A stretch of 64,000 bases of DNA, from contig CM077827.1 of the NCBI GenBank assembly GCA_039720395.1, positions 15,353,615-15,417,614 on the forward strand. The letters are read 5' to 3'. This document shows, in pieces, positions 48,576-60,415 of this stretch (within the stretch, counting starts at the first letter, position 1; the number at the start of each line of letters is the position of its first letter). The DNA is from Liquidambar formosana (taxonomy: Eukaryota; Streptophyta; Magnoliopsida; Saxifragales; Altingiaceae). The notes under the pieces were generated by a model, which was given only the letters and a program-made list of their open reading frames with translations, was not told the DNA's origin and did not search any database. The translations under genes were made by a program, and so were the position numbers.

Positions 48576-49862
48576 ATGGAGGCTCTAGACAAATTTTTAG
48601 GAGGGTTTTCGAGAGTTATGAGTGCTGAAGCAAAATCTGAGTTCAAGTGCTTTGGCTTGGATCCATTGCTCTCCTTGAGGCATGTAAAGCTTGAAACGAA
48701 CCTCTTGATTGCTGCTACATATTTTTGGGATCTCCAAATTCATGTGTTCTGCTTCAACTATGAAGAACTGTGCCCAACTATGGAGGAATTCTGCGCGTTG
48801 TATGGAGTTTCACCGGTAGGTCCTTTCATACTCCCTACTCCTCGCCCAAGCTTTCTTACTTCTTTTTCCAACCTCCTTGGGATTCACCAACAATATGCCT
48901 CCACGTTTGTAAAGGATTGTATGGTAGACTTGATGAAATTGGCAACCTCTTTTTTGGCCTATGATAGCAAAGGTATTCTGAAATTTACCTTTCCTATTAA
49001 GCATGCACTTGCCTTTTGCCTCATTGGTCGTTTCCTTATTTCCACTGGTACTCCACATGTTCCCATACAAATTTGTGAGTTGATTCCTCTCCTTGCCAAG
49101 GGCCATAACTTGATTCCCATGGTGCTAGCCGAAACCCTGAATAGCTTGGATAAAGTCCATGAGGACCCAAAAGTTCCTTTAGGAGGTAGCCCCATTCTGC
49201 TGCAAATGTGGTTGCTTGAAAGACTGAATTTCTTGTCACCCATTGTCATTACACCATACAAGCCCCAGCATTACCGCCTTCGCCGCATTGAACTGCCTAG
49301 AAAATTTTCATTGAGGGATTGGCTAGGTTACTTCCAAACCCTTTTATGGAGGAATGTCAAGTGGTTTGTCTTCATATGGGGTTGTAGTGAGCAGGTGCTT
49401 CTGCGAACTTCTAGATGTGCCATGGTAAGACTCATAGGGCTGAGGTCCACTTCTTTCTATTGGCCTTCAAGGGTTCTTCGTCGGATGGGTGCCATGCAAA
49501 CCATACCCACTTCCTTGAAAGGTGACTATCCTGTGGTGCCTGAGGGTCTTTCTGTAGTGACTTGGGCGAAGGATCGATGGCCTAGCAAGTTGACACTAAC
49601 TCAAGTGACGAATACTGATGGTCCATATATGATGAGCCCCGAGTATAAAGAATGGTTGAAAAGCAATTTGGGTGAGAGAGAGAGTACTCGAAGAGAAAGG
49701 ATTTTTGGACTTATCAAGAACAATGAACTTGGACCTTGTAGAGAAGATATTATGGAAGCAGTGAAAGCAGCTTATGAACACGACTTGAGGAAGAAAAGAA
49801 GACACGAAAGAGAGAAGAAGGAAGCTGAAAAGCGAGCTGCAAAGAAGCCCAAGGAGAATTGA
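48576..49862 (+). CDS. GypB antisense intronless gene, 428 aa, open
   Basis: It is a full-length counterpart of the GypA antisense gene with no stop or indel. It shares MEALDKFLGGF, the EELCPTMEEFCALYGVS motif, the TSFYWPSRVLRRMGAMQTI segment near the middle, GPYMMSPEYKEWLKS and a basic tail (LRKKRRHEREKKEAEKR). It runs opposite to pol and converges on it. The surviving reading frame, in an element whose pol has two stops, is notable. The distant likeness to plant mobile domains is a judgement from motifs; function is unknown. Confidence 0.85.
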   Translation: MEALDKFLGGFSRVMSAEAKSEFKCFGLDPLLSLRHVKLETNLLIAATYFWDLQIHVFCFNYEELCPTMEEFCALYGVSPVGPFILPTPRPSFLTSFSNLLGIHQQYASTFVKDCMVDLMKLATSFLAYDSKGILKFTFPIKHALAFCLIGRFLISTGTPHVPIQICELIPLLAKGHNLIPMVLAETLNSLDKVHEDPKVPLGGSPILLQMWLLERLNFLSPIVITPYKPQHYRLRRIELPRKFSLRDWLGYFQTLLWRNVKWFVFIWGCSEQVLLRTSRCAMVRLIGLRSTSFYWPSRVLRRMGAMQTIPTSLKGDYPVVPEGLSVVTWAKDRWPSKLTLTQVTNTDGPYMMSPEYKEWLKSNLGERESTRRERIFGLIKNNELGPCREDIMEAVKAAYEHDLRKKRRHEREKKEAEKRAAKKPKEN

Positions 49863-50148
49863 AGACGCAATAGAATAGGATATTTATGGCACTTTTATAG
49901 TTCTTTTACTTAATACCAATAAATTGCTATGTCAATCAATTTTAGTTTTGAATAAATTGCCAATAATAAATCAAATTTAGGATTTTGTTGTTTGATTTAG
50001 ACCGCACCCAAGGTAACTTTATGGGTTGCCTACGTATCTCCATGATTTTTTTTCTTTTTTTGCTTTTTTTTTTTTGTTTTTGAATGGAGAATCAGGTCTT
50101 ACGTAGTTCTCATGCCTTATCTTTTGCCTAGGCCGCCCTTACAGGTTT
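49863..50148. other. GypB convergent 3' ends: T-rich tract and conserved block
   Basis: No gene. The conserved block at 50000-50041 (with GGGTTGCCTACGTATCTCC) sits next to a T-rich tract (about 50045-50080), as in GypA and GypC. Confidence 0.6.
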
Positions 50149-52404
50149 TCAATCTAGCAGGCTCCAAACATGATATTTTTTCAATTGATCCAAATTAGTT
50201 GGACGAGCGAACTCAATTCCATCTAAATCCATAAGGCGAACAGCCTCTGCTGGCAATATTTCTTTGATAATGTATGGTCCACCCCAACTTGGCTTGAATT
50301 TTCCCCGCGGATCGAACACTGGAGCTCTGATTTCCTTCAGCACTACATCCCCTTTCTTTAGGCCTCGATCTTTGACATGCTTGTTGAATGCTCTGGCAAC
50401 TCTCCGTTGATACCCTTGAACATGATACAGTGCCCTTAAACGCCTTTCATCCAGCAAAGCTAACTCATCATAGCGGCTCTTAACCCAGCCCACTTCTGTT
50501 ATCTGGCTCTCCATGGCAACCCTTAGTGAAGGAACTTCCAATTCAACTGGCAACACGGCCTCCATTCCATAAACTAGAGAGTAAGGGGTAGCCCCTGTTG
50601 ACGACCTTATTGATGTTCTGTAACCCCATAGAGCCAATGGTAACTTCTCATGCCAGTCTGTGTGTGAGTCCGCAGTCTTTTGTAGTATCTTCTTGATATT
50701 CTTGTTAGCTGCTTCCACTGTGCCATTAGTCTGAGGACGGTATGGTGACAACAGGTGATGAACTATGCCATACTTTTGCAAGAGCTCATGGCTTTCTTTC
50801 TGAAAGTGCTGGCCATTGTTTGAGATAACTTCATGCGGTACCCTATATCGATAGATGATGCTGTGCTGTATGAACTGTGCTACCTTCTTGGAATTCAAGG
50901 TCTTGAAGGACGCTGCTTCCACCCACTTAGTGAAATAATCGATGGCAACCAGGATGTATTCATGCCTATTTGACGCCTTTGGCTTGATTTGTCCGATGAT
51001 ATCTATCCCCCATACTGTGAATGGCCATGGTGATGACATACTTGTTAAAGGCATAGAAGGCAAATGTTGCCCACTAGCGAACAGTTGGCATTTGTGGCAC
51101 TTCTTGACATGTGCGTGGCAATCTCTTTCCATAGTAGACCAATAATAGCCTAACCTCATGATTTTCTTAGCCAACATATAGCCATTCATATGTGGAGCCC
51201 CTGTCCCTTCATGGATTTTTTTAATCAGATGCTCGGCTTCCTCCTCGGTGACATACAGCAGGTGGATCCCGTCGTATGATCTCCGATATAGCTTTCTTCC
51301 ACAAAGTACATAGTGACTCGCCAACCGCTTTAGGGTTTTTCTGTCAATACGAGATGCTCCTTCTAGGTACTCCCTTTCTTCAATGAACTTCTTTATGTCA
51401 TGGAACCACGGGTGGCCATCATTCACCTCCCCTCCTCAGATTGCACAACAGTACACAGGCTTGTCTCAACATTCTATCACCAACGGCTTCACATTTCCTC
51501 CTTCAGGTATCTCCACCATGGATGCTAGGGTTGCCAAGGCATCGGCGAACTGGTTCTTGTTTCTTGAAAGGTAGTTGAACTCTATCTCTGAGAACTCCTC
51601 GGTTAGAGCTTCCAAATAGGCATGGTAGGGCAGCAACTTCTCATCTCGAGTTTTCCATTCCCCTTTTATCTGACAAATGATTAGCGCCGAGTCCCCGAAC
51701 ATTTCCAATTCTTTGATCCCCAATTCAAGTGCCACTTCCAATGCTAAGATACAGGCCTCATACTCAGCAATGTTGTTGGTAGCTTCAAACCCCAACTTAA
51801 CCGCCAATGGTGTAAATGCCTCTTCAGGTGAAACCAGCAGGACTCCTATCCCATAACCTTTCTTATTGGCTGCCCCATCGAAGTATACTCTCCAAGTCTT
51901 TCTACCAATCTCTAGCACGTCCTCATCTGGGAATTGATCGTTGAACGGAGCGAATGATGACACAGGACAGCTAGCTAGGTAGTCTACGATGACGCTTCCT
52001 TTGATAGACTTCTGATTCACGTACTTGATGTCAAATTCATTGAGGAGAATTGACCATCGAGCAGTTCTGTATGACAATACTGGCCTCTCTATCAAGTACT
52101 TCAACGGGTCTATGCGACTTATCAAGAACACTTCAAATGACATCATGTAGTGCCGGAGCTTTTGCGTCGCCCATACTAGTGCCACACAAGCCTTTTCAAT
52201 GGCATTGTACTTCACTTCATAGTCCGTCATTTTCTTGCTTAGGTAGTAGATGGCATTCTCCTTTGTAGACCCTTCGAGATATTGAGCTAACATAGCTCCC
52301 GTCGCGGTTTCGGTGACCGTTAAGTATAACAAGAGCGGTGCACCTTGCCGTGGGGGAACTAAGATTAGAGGATTGCACAAGTATTTCTTAATGGTCTCAA
52401 AGGC
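50149..52404 (-). pseudogene. GypB RT (C-terminal end), RNase H and integrase
   Basis: The frame enters from the GypC junction at 52404 within the RT connection region, passes through the degenerate and the second RNase H, and continues into integrase without the 4-nt deletion of GypA. Two CGA-to-TGA stops (near 51466 and 51440) interrupt it. The integrase triad is present (GIDII; the second Asp reads SNNGQHF, where SDNGQHF is expected, so Asp is Asn; NGTVEAANKN). The normal stop is changed to TGG, adding five codons. It is inactive on several counts. Confidence 0.88.
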
Positions 52405-53950
52405 TGTGGACCCCAGAAACTGTTAAGGCCCACAGGAGGGGTTTAAAAGTCGCCAATCTGTGGACCCAGGAAAAGAGGGCCCACGAATGGGTTTGGAAAA
52501 AGAAAGGAGTCGCCACCTTATTTTTTAAAGGAAACAAGGAAAACCCTAAAAACGGTTTTGTTTTAGGAAAACAAAAGATTGACTCCATATTTAAAAATGG
52601 AAAGGCAAATGATCTTTTGGAAACCAGAGAAATCGGGGATTCGGAGGCTAAGTTACGATATGGGAAGGTTCTAGGCAAAGCCTATAGGCACCCATATCGC
52701 CCTAAACGGTCTCTTAATTTAATTGGGCTAAATCAAAGTCTTAATCACACACAAATCAACAGTTATCATCACAAGACAGCATGCATATCATTCATCCATT
52801 CATCCATATAATCATGTAAATCAAAGAAAAAACAGAAAAAAAGAAGGAGGGGGAGAAAACCTAGGATACTTAGTATCCTAGGGCGGACTTGAACATCACG
52901 AAGAGCGCCTACGTACCATGTATGGAAATACATGGATCAAAGTCCACGTAGTTCGAAAGGGAATAGGGTTATAACCTAATCAAGGCCTATGGTAAACCCT
53001 AAGTTTCCTTTCAAGTAAAACATGGTAAGTTTCCAAAATAAATGATTCTCAAAAGATTTTTGGTAAAATATGGAATTTTGATAAGAAATGGAAACCTTGA
53101 TTCAAAAGGTATTTGTTATTGAAAGGAAACTATAAGGATTGCCATGTTCCCCTATTAGGAAATAACCCTAGGGGGGGAGAAAGGGAAAGTTTCAAGGAAA
53201 GGAAAGAAGGGTGAATTGGGGCACCCTCATACCCTACTTACCTTAAGCAAAAGCAACCTGTCAAAGTAACCACCCTATTGCATAGGGTAATTACCTTATT
53301 TGTAAGATTTCATCTCACAATAGCCAAAATAACCACCCCACATTGGTGGGGTAGTTGCACCTGTTGTACCTGTCAAAGCACCTGCAATTTCCATGCAAAC
53401 ATACCAAAAATGCCAACCAAACAAGCTAGATTCCAAATCAAGCCATTATCATGCCCAAACATGGGCTAATACATGCTCAAAATATCATATCAAGGACAAA
53501 TAACAGATCTGGACAGAATTGAAATAAGGCTTAAAATCAACCACAAGTCATGCAACAACATGAATCATAAGCTAACTGAAACCCTAATTCAACCCTACAT
53601 GCAATGACATGCAAAAAACACTAAAATCCACTACTATGAATGCAGAAGAATATCATAGTTATCAAATATGCAGCACATATATATCAACTATGAAGAAAAC
53701 ACAAAGAAAAACCCTAAGCTATCATGCTATATGCTACTTTCCTAATACAAGGATGAATGAAACCCTAGAATCGCAATTGTGCTCATAAAATAACTCTAAA
53801 TCATGCAAAGCCCATCATAGACATCATGCTAATCATGCATATTAATCAATAGAAGCATCCACACATGAGAAAAATACAAGCTTGCACATGAAATATAGCT
53901 ATTCTAAACATAAACTCCATTCCAGCACTAAGGAAACCCTAGAATCCCAA

Positions 53951-54440
53951 ACATGCAGTAAATCACAGGGAACATCATCCTAGCATATTAAACAGCCCAT
54001 AAATATTATCCTAATCATGCATACATTCCAATGGAAGCAACAAAACACAATAAAAACATAAGCTCTAATATGCCAAAGAGTTATTTCATGCAGAAAACCA
54101 TTTTAAGCACCTAAGAAACCCCAAAGTCCCAAACATGCAGTAAATCACATGGAATAACATCCTAGCATACTAAACAGCCCACAAATATTATACTAATCAT
54201 GCATACTAACTAATAGAAATAGCAAAACACAACAAAAACACAAACTTTAATATGCAAAAGAGTTATTTCATGCAGAAAACCGTTTTAAGCACCTAAGAAA
54301 CCCTAAAGTCCCAAACATGCAGTAAATCACATGGAATAACATCCTAGCATACTAAACAGCCCACAAATATGATCCTAAACATGCATGGAAGCAACAAGAC
54401 ATGATAAAAACACAAGCTCTAATATGCAATCATCCTATTC
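53951..54440 (-). repeat. 182-bp tandem repeat inside the GypC LTR
   Basis: The phrase ACATGCAGTAAATCACA/T recurs at 53951, 54133 and 54315, a period of exactly 182 bp, about 2.6 copies. It lies in the transcribed part of the LTR. The unit length is in the range of plant satellite monomers. Confidence 0.8.
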
Positions 54441-54922
54441 TATGCAAAAACCCTAAAAAGAGAGAAGAGGAGGAAGGGGGGAATACCTATGGTGAAGTAT
54501 CCTTTTGCTGCTGTAGGGTGTCCTCCTTCTCTTGTGTACTGCTGGGAGTTCCTTCCTTCAAGCCTTCAAGCAATGCTCCAGCCCTCCTCCAAGCTTACTC
54601 TCACACTCTCTCACTCAAAGTATAGGTTAAACTACCCTAAGGATGGCTGCCATAGCCTCCAAGTCTCACACAAAGTGCCTCCAAAGTGTCCCCCCAAAGT
54701 CCCCCCTATTGCTGAAGCATAAGGGGGTATTTATAGGGATTGAGGGAAAACCCTCAATGGTTGGGATTAAAACCCTAGGGATTGATCCAAGGGCTCTTAG
54801 AGGTTACCTTGGGGCTCAAGTAGGTCAAAAAGGGCTGAAATTAGGGTTAAATGGCGGCCAAAGGCGAGCAAATCCGAGAAAATAGGGTGGGAGCCGCGTC
54901 AAGGCTCAAAAAAGGAAAGTGG

Positions 54923-55002
54923 CTCGGGTGACCACCTGGGGCTGGGCGGCTAGCAGCCTGGGCCCAGGCGGCTAGCCGCCCAGGCCTGGGTGGTCACCCG
55001 AG
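54923..55002. repeat. 80-bp GCTAGC palindrome, GypC LTR copy
   Basis: CTCGGGTGACCACC outer arms with the centre CCTGGGCCCAGG. One lobe is changed (GGCTAGCAGCC), the other intact. About 190 bp upstream of the LTR TATA box. Confidence 0.9.
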
Positions 55003-55709
55003 GCCATGTCAGCTTCAGCCCAAATTTGACCCTTTCAGCTTCCAAATGTGTTTCAGGGCCCAAATCAACTCCGATTTTGACGAAACGAAAGCCAAAACGA
55101 CCGTGTTTCGAAGGGGAATGTAATTTGAGTCACTTGAGGGCAAGAAACCCTAGCCATGGCTGCATGGTTGAGTCCTACAAAGGTGGTTAACCGCTATGCC
55201 TCACCATCGCTTAGCTTAGGTATGCACATAGGGTCGCACCGAATGCTTTCCAATTCGAAATTCAACCTCCCTAAACACATTTGGGGATGAAATCAAGACC
55301 AATCAAGGTCAAATGAGTAGTCATAGAGTGAAAATCATGAGCCAATTCGAGCTAACCCGAAGTAGGTCTTTTAGCCAACCTGAGCCTTAATGAGCCATTC
55401 TAATCCCGAACCTTCAATTCATCGAATTGAACCCACAAATACCTCAAATACAGCCATATAAACTCCAATTGGCAACTTGGAGATCATTTCAAGGTCAAAT
55501 GGAAAGTTTGTGATCAAAAAGACAATTATGCCCCTCAAGTCACAAAAGTTCTTATTAACCCTCAAGATCAACTCCAAATTGAACCAAAATTCATACACAC
55601 CATCCTTAGGACCCTAGAAACTCAATGCAAAAGACTAGACTCAAAAAGGAAACAAAAAGACACATGCAATGACAAACTCTAGCTAAGGTGACAAAAATGG
55701 GGTGTGACA

Positions 55710-55769
55710 GAAGCCCCTCATTGGTGAGCAAGTTTCACTTGCAAGCCAATGACCAAAAGAACAACCATT
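55710..55769 (-). other. GypC polypurine tract and adjacent hairpin
   Basis: GAAGCCCCTC is followed by ATTGG/CCAAT outer arms and inner arms GCAAGT/ACTTGC in element sense, compensatory to ACAAGT/ACTTGT of GypA. Confidence 0.7.
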
Positions 55770-56730
55770 TTTGCCCGGGGAATTGACTTCATCAAGGTCC
55801 ACTGGGGAAAAGAGGGTGATCATATCATTGAATTCTTCGAATTCATCATACAAAGGTATTCCTCATAAGTTCTACAGAACTCCTCTCATTCTGTATACCA
55901 GTTTCACTGGGGAACAAGATGAGGTATCCATAGCTTGCATCGAACTTCGTTCGACGAAAGGTCTTCTCATACTACACCAGTGACAACTGGTGAATAATAC
56001 GAGGTATCCATAGCTTACATCGAACTTCGTTCGATGAAAGGTTTTCCCATACTACACCAGTGACAACTGGTGAATAATATGGGGTATCCATAGCTTACAT
56101 CGAACTTCGTTCGATGAAAGGTCTTCCCATACTATGCCAGTGACAACCGGCGAATAGTACGAGGTAACACTATGCCATCAAGGCTATCCCAAAATATGAG
56201 AAAGATACATCCTTCTCATATTCAAACCATCAAGGTTATCATTCAAATATCAAGGTAAATCACATAACACGAGAAAGATCACGTCCTTCTCTTGCTCAAA
56301 TCAATCAAGGTAAACACATACCACAGGAAGCCATCAAGGCTATCTCAAAACATGAGAAAGATACATCCTTCTCATATTTAAACCATCAAGGTTATCATTC
56401 AATTGTTAAGGTAGTCACATAGTACGAGGAAGGTCACAACCTTCAATCAGGGTAAACACATACCATTGGGAAAGATCGCATCTTTCAAGTCATCAAGGTA
56501 AACATAGGACGTGAGAAAGATTGCATCCTTCTCATATCAAACTCTCAAGGTGAACACATAGCATGAGAAAGATCGCGCCCTTCTCATAATCAAACCATCA
56601 AGGTAAACACAAGTCATGGGAAAGATTGCATCTTTCAAGTCATCAAGGTAGGCATGTAATCATGAGAAAGATTGCATCTTTCTCTCACTAAGTCATCAAA
56701 ACAAAGGTAAGCTTCTACTTACCAACACAC
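55770..56730 (-). repeat. GypC hairpin array, sequence unrelated to GypA/B
   Basis: An 80-bp unit repeats at 55921, 56001 and 56081 and contains two hairpins: CATCGAAC/GTTCGATG with loop TTC (56098-56116) and CACCAGT/ACTGGTG with loop GACA (56055-56072). Further right is an irregular series of GGAAAGAT...CATCAAGG units with hairpins such as GAAAGAT/ATCTTTC, loop CGC (56470-56486), and ATGAGAA/TTCTCAT. 56731-57128 is gene-free spacer. Confidence 0.82.
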
Positions 56731-57128
56731 AACAAGTTCACCAAATCATCTCACATGGAGGCTATTCATGCCTCAACTCAAACACCAACTCATATAGGAG
56801 ACACAATTATCTCATGAAAGCAATCATTCACATGCATATAGGGAAGGTATCTTTATCCCAAATGACAAAAGATCATAGTGATATAGGAGGGAATTCATCC
56901 CTAACAATCAAAACCATGTGCATAGAGAGGGTTGTTCAACCCCACTAGCATGCCATGCCCACACAAGGCCCACCAATGCAATCTCATTCAAATCATTTCA
57001 TGTCAAACAAAGTCAAGATATTTATTCATTTTTCAACTCAAAACAAGCTTGAGATTTCATCTCAAAGAGGGTTCAAAAGCGCGAATAGGCGAGCAAAGGC
57101 CAAACGAGCGCAACGGAGCGAGCAAGGG

Positions 57129-57206
57129 AGGCTGACCACCTGGCTGCTGGTGGCTTGCCGCCCAAGCCCAGGCGGCTTGCCGCCCCATGCTGGGCGGTTA
57201 CCCGAG
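57129..57206. repeat. Palindrome upstream of the spliced gene (GypC), degenerate
   Basis: Both lobes read GCTTGC instead of GCTAGC, and the outer arms are partly eroded (GCTGACCACC; GGTTACCCGAG). The position matches 45022-45102 of GypB. Confidence 0.8.
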
Positions 57207-57502
57207 GCTGGTGCCTCAAAATTCTGGGTTTTTAAACCCTTGACCCCCATTTGATGCACACACTCACCCAATTTCGAAAATTGAGAGTTTCTCTCTCTAG
57301 AAACTCATTCCATCTTCTCCAAACACCCACAAACACATTCTCAATCAAAGTTTCACTTGCAATTCAAGTTGTGTGCATGAAATAGCATCAAGAACAAGTC
57401 ATTCAACAACAAAAACCAGCATCAATCATCAAGTTGCAAGATCAAATTCATCATCTTTCTTATCAAACCCATTTTTCTCACATACAAGCTCAACCACCAA
57501 CA

Positions 57503-60162
57503 ATGGCTTCTAGCAATGATTCCAACATCAAGTATCCATATTATGTGATCAAGAATACATACAAGGCACCAATCTATGATGCATCCCAAGACAAGGTGTT
57601 GCTTGAACCTAAGAAGCATCTCTCCTACCTCCATTCCCAACATGAGGTTAGTTCTTCCCAACTTAACATGTTTATCATGAAATTTTGATTTCTATTGGAT
57701 AAAATGCATTCCCATGACCTTCTTTTGATTGTTTCTATCATTGTTAAGCCAAGTTCATTGATTTGGCAAGGATTGAATGTGCGAAAAGCTTGTTTCCCAA
57801 TGCTTGAGAAAAAATGCCCACCAAGTGTTTGATAAAATGTCAAAGAGACAAAAACATGTTCAATTCTTGAAAAATCAATTGGTTTGCATTGTAGAACCAA
57901 GTCATATGGTTTTGGCAAGGATTTGGTATACAAAAATTTTTCATTTCAATGCTTGAAAACAAGTTACACACCAAGTGTTCGATAAAATGCCCGAAAGGCA
58001 AAAACATGTTCAATCCTTACAAAATCAATGAATTTGAATACACAAAGTCATGGGCATTCATTTCTAATTCATTTCATGAATCAAAACCCATATTTTAAAA
58101 CTTTTGGAAAACCATTTGAAATCAATTACCAATGCATGCCCAATATCTCTATGTTTTCTATGCTAACTCAATACACAATCTTTTGACATAGCCCGACTTC
58201 CAAAGTCTCCGTACAAGGACATCAATAAAGGGACTCATCTCTTGGTGGAGACATATGAATCATGCCCAACCACGTGCTCGCAAGATAATAAAGAAGGCGG
58301 GTTTTGAGCCCTTCCTAGATGCTCTATGGAACGAGCAATGGGATAGGCAAGCATTATTTGCCTTGACAGAGCTATGGTGGGACACCACCAACACTTTCCA
58401 TTTTAGCTTCGGGGAGATGACCATGACCCCTAAAGATTTCACCATGATAACTGGGTTGAGCTTGAAAGGCAAGCGCTTGGACTACTATGAACATGCCAAC
58501 ATGGATCAAAACTACATAGTAGCTCTACTTGGGGTTGAAGCGGAATTAAGCCCAAAAGGTGTGCGCCGTACTTGGCTCTACAACACCTTTGCCACTGAAG
58601 AAGAGAGTGAGGGGACGGATCCCCAATACATTGTGAGAGCTTTCTTGCTCTACATGATTTCATGCACCTTCTTTGCGGGCACCAATGACATGGCTCGACT
58701 TGAGTTGCTAGCTAGCATGGAAGATGTGAACAAAATTGGGAGATACAATTGGGGTGGAGCTGCTTTCGCAAACATGTATCGCTCCATGACTGACATGTCC
58801 CGAGGAGTTGCAAAGAACTTTGGGGGACTTCCTTTCGTTTGGGAGGTAACAAAGAACATTCAATTCTCTATTATTTCCCGAAACTTAACACATACATGAT
58901 TTCCTCTATATTTTTTATTTTCCACAGATATGGTACTACGAGTACCTGAACATGTGTCGCCCAACTCTTGCTAGTGATGCCATGTCATGGCCCATCCTTC
59001 AGAATTACGCTCCATCTTGCTTGGCTACAAGAGCCTCCAATCGACACGATTATGCCCATGCAAGGGCATATCTTGCCAGCTTGACTGCTGATATGGTAAA
59101 ATCTTTCTTTCTCTTTATCTTTTTTATCTTTCTTTTTTCATTTCTCATTTCAAACTCAACAGGTGGAATGGGATCCATGGAGGTTGTGGCAGCATAGGCT
59201 ACCTGAGAAGTACTCCTCTTGTTTGGAGTTGACAAGCAAAAGAGTCCTTTTTGAAGGCCCCACAGGTAGAAGCTAGTATCTTGGGGAACGAGTCCTGAGA
59301 CAAGTCCATGGAAACATGAATGCAGCTGTGACACCTTCCATGCCACCAGAGAACATGAGGCACACTAGCCACCTAGTGGGTGATGAACTAGAAGAAGCTC
59401 TGAGGGGTTGGGATGCTGAGGGATTCACCTCCCCTCGCATAGAATACACTGCCTTCTGTCGACAATATCTGATGAATCCTAGGGTCACTGGTCTCCCACC
59501 TCAAGGGGTGAGCTCCCCACACTCTTAAACTCTTTTTAAGATTACATGAAAGACTCCATTTAACAAATATTTGAATTTCAGGGCCGACGGGCAAGGGGAC
59601 ACAGCTCCACAGTTGGATCTGCCACTGGGATGACTTACAATGACGAGGATGAGGATCTTGAAGGAAATCAACCTCCACCCCTCCCACAACTAAATTGGTA
59701 TGTGAACTTGTGCAGTGGGAAAAAATTTGTGAAGACTGACATTACCCATCCACCATTCGATGAATATCCCAAGATCGATCCATATTATGAGAATGTGAGT
59801 TCTAAACTCTTATCTTCTTGAAATTGGATTCTTTCATTATTGTTAACCATGTTTATACTCTCCTAGGTTCCACGGGAGTATGCCCAGGAATGCATTGAAC
59901 TCAATGAAGGATTGAGGAGGGATCTTGTGCGAATGAGTTTAGAGAACTCAGTTCTAGAAGCGCGCCTGAATCCCCAAGTAAGTGATCATCTTATTAGCCT
60001 TCAACTAGGATTGGCACCATTACCCTCCTAACTCATTATCTTTGTTTGCAACAGGCATCATCATCTAATCCACCACAGGATATGCCCCCCCCTAGAGCAC
60101 CTCGTTCAGGGCATGATGGAGCTGGGCCAAGTCGAAAGAGAAGGCCCACGGGAAATCATTGA
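57503..60162 (+). pseudogene. GypC antisense seven-exon plant-mobile-domain gene (one stop)
   Basis: Exons: 57503-57646, 58192-58845, 58928-59095, 59163-59507, 59582-59794, 59867-59977, 60055-60162. Lengths 144, 654, 168, 345, 213, 111 and 108 nt, every one a multiple of three, giving 580 codons plus stop. Introns are GT...AG and differ in sequence and length from GypB while exons align. Plant mobile domain motifs are as in GypB (LWWDTTNTFHFSFGEMTMT; VNKIGRYNWGGAAFANMYRS), with a basic tail (PSRKRRPTGNH). The only lesion is TAG at 59274-59276 in exon 4. An in-frame ATG upstream (57434) exists, but 57503 matches the GypB start. Confidence 0.88.
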
Positions 60163-60415
60163 GTTTCACTCACCTCTTGTTAGGAATGTTGGAACCTTTC
60201 TATCTATCTTGTTATGTATTAATTAGGAATTTCAATTCCCAACCTTGAACTCCTATTATGGATACTTGATGAATCTATGTTTGAACTTTATTGCAATGAT
60301 ATGATCTTGTATTGAGTGAAAAATGGGCTTAAATCAAGCACAAAAAAGTCAAAACATCACAAAAGGGCCAAACGAAGGCATAACAAGGCAAAAATGGGCG
60401 AAACAAGACGGCGGC

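Larger units (their letters stand above)
52405..55709 (-). repeat. GypC 3' LTR (3305 bp)
   Basis: It begins TGTGGACCCC and ends GGTGTGACA, followed by GAAGCCCCTC. The first 50 bp are partly duplicated (a second TGTGGACCC near 52457). A 182-bp tandem repeat (53951-54440) largely explains the extra length over the other LTRs. TATA box (minus strand) at 54736-54728, palindrome at 54923-55002. Confidence 0.9.
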
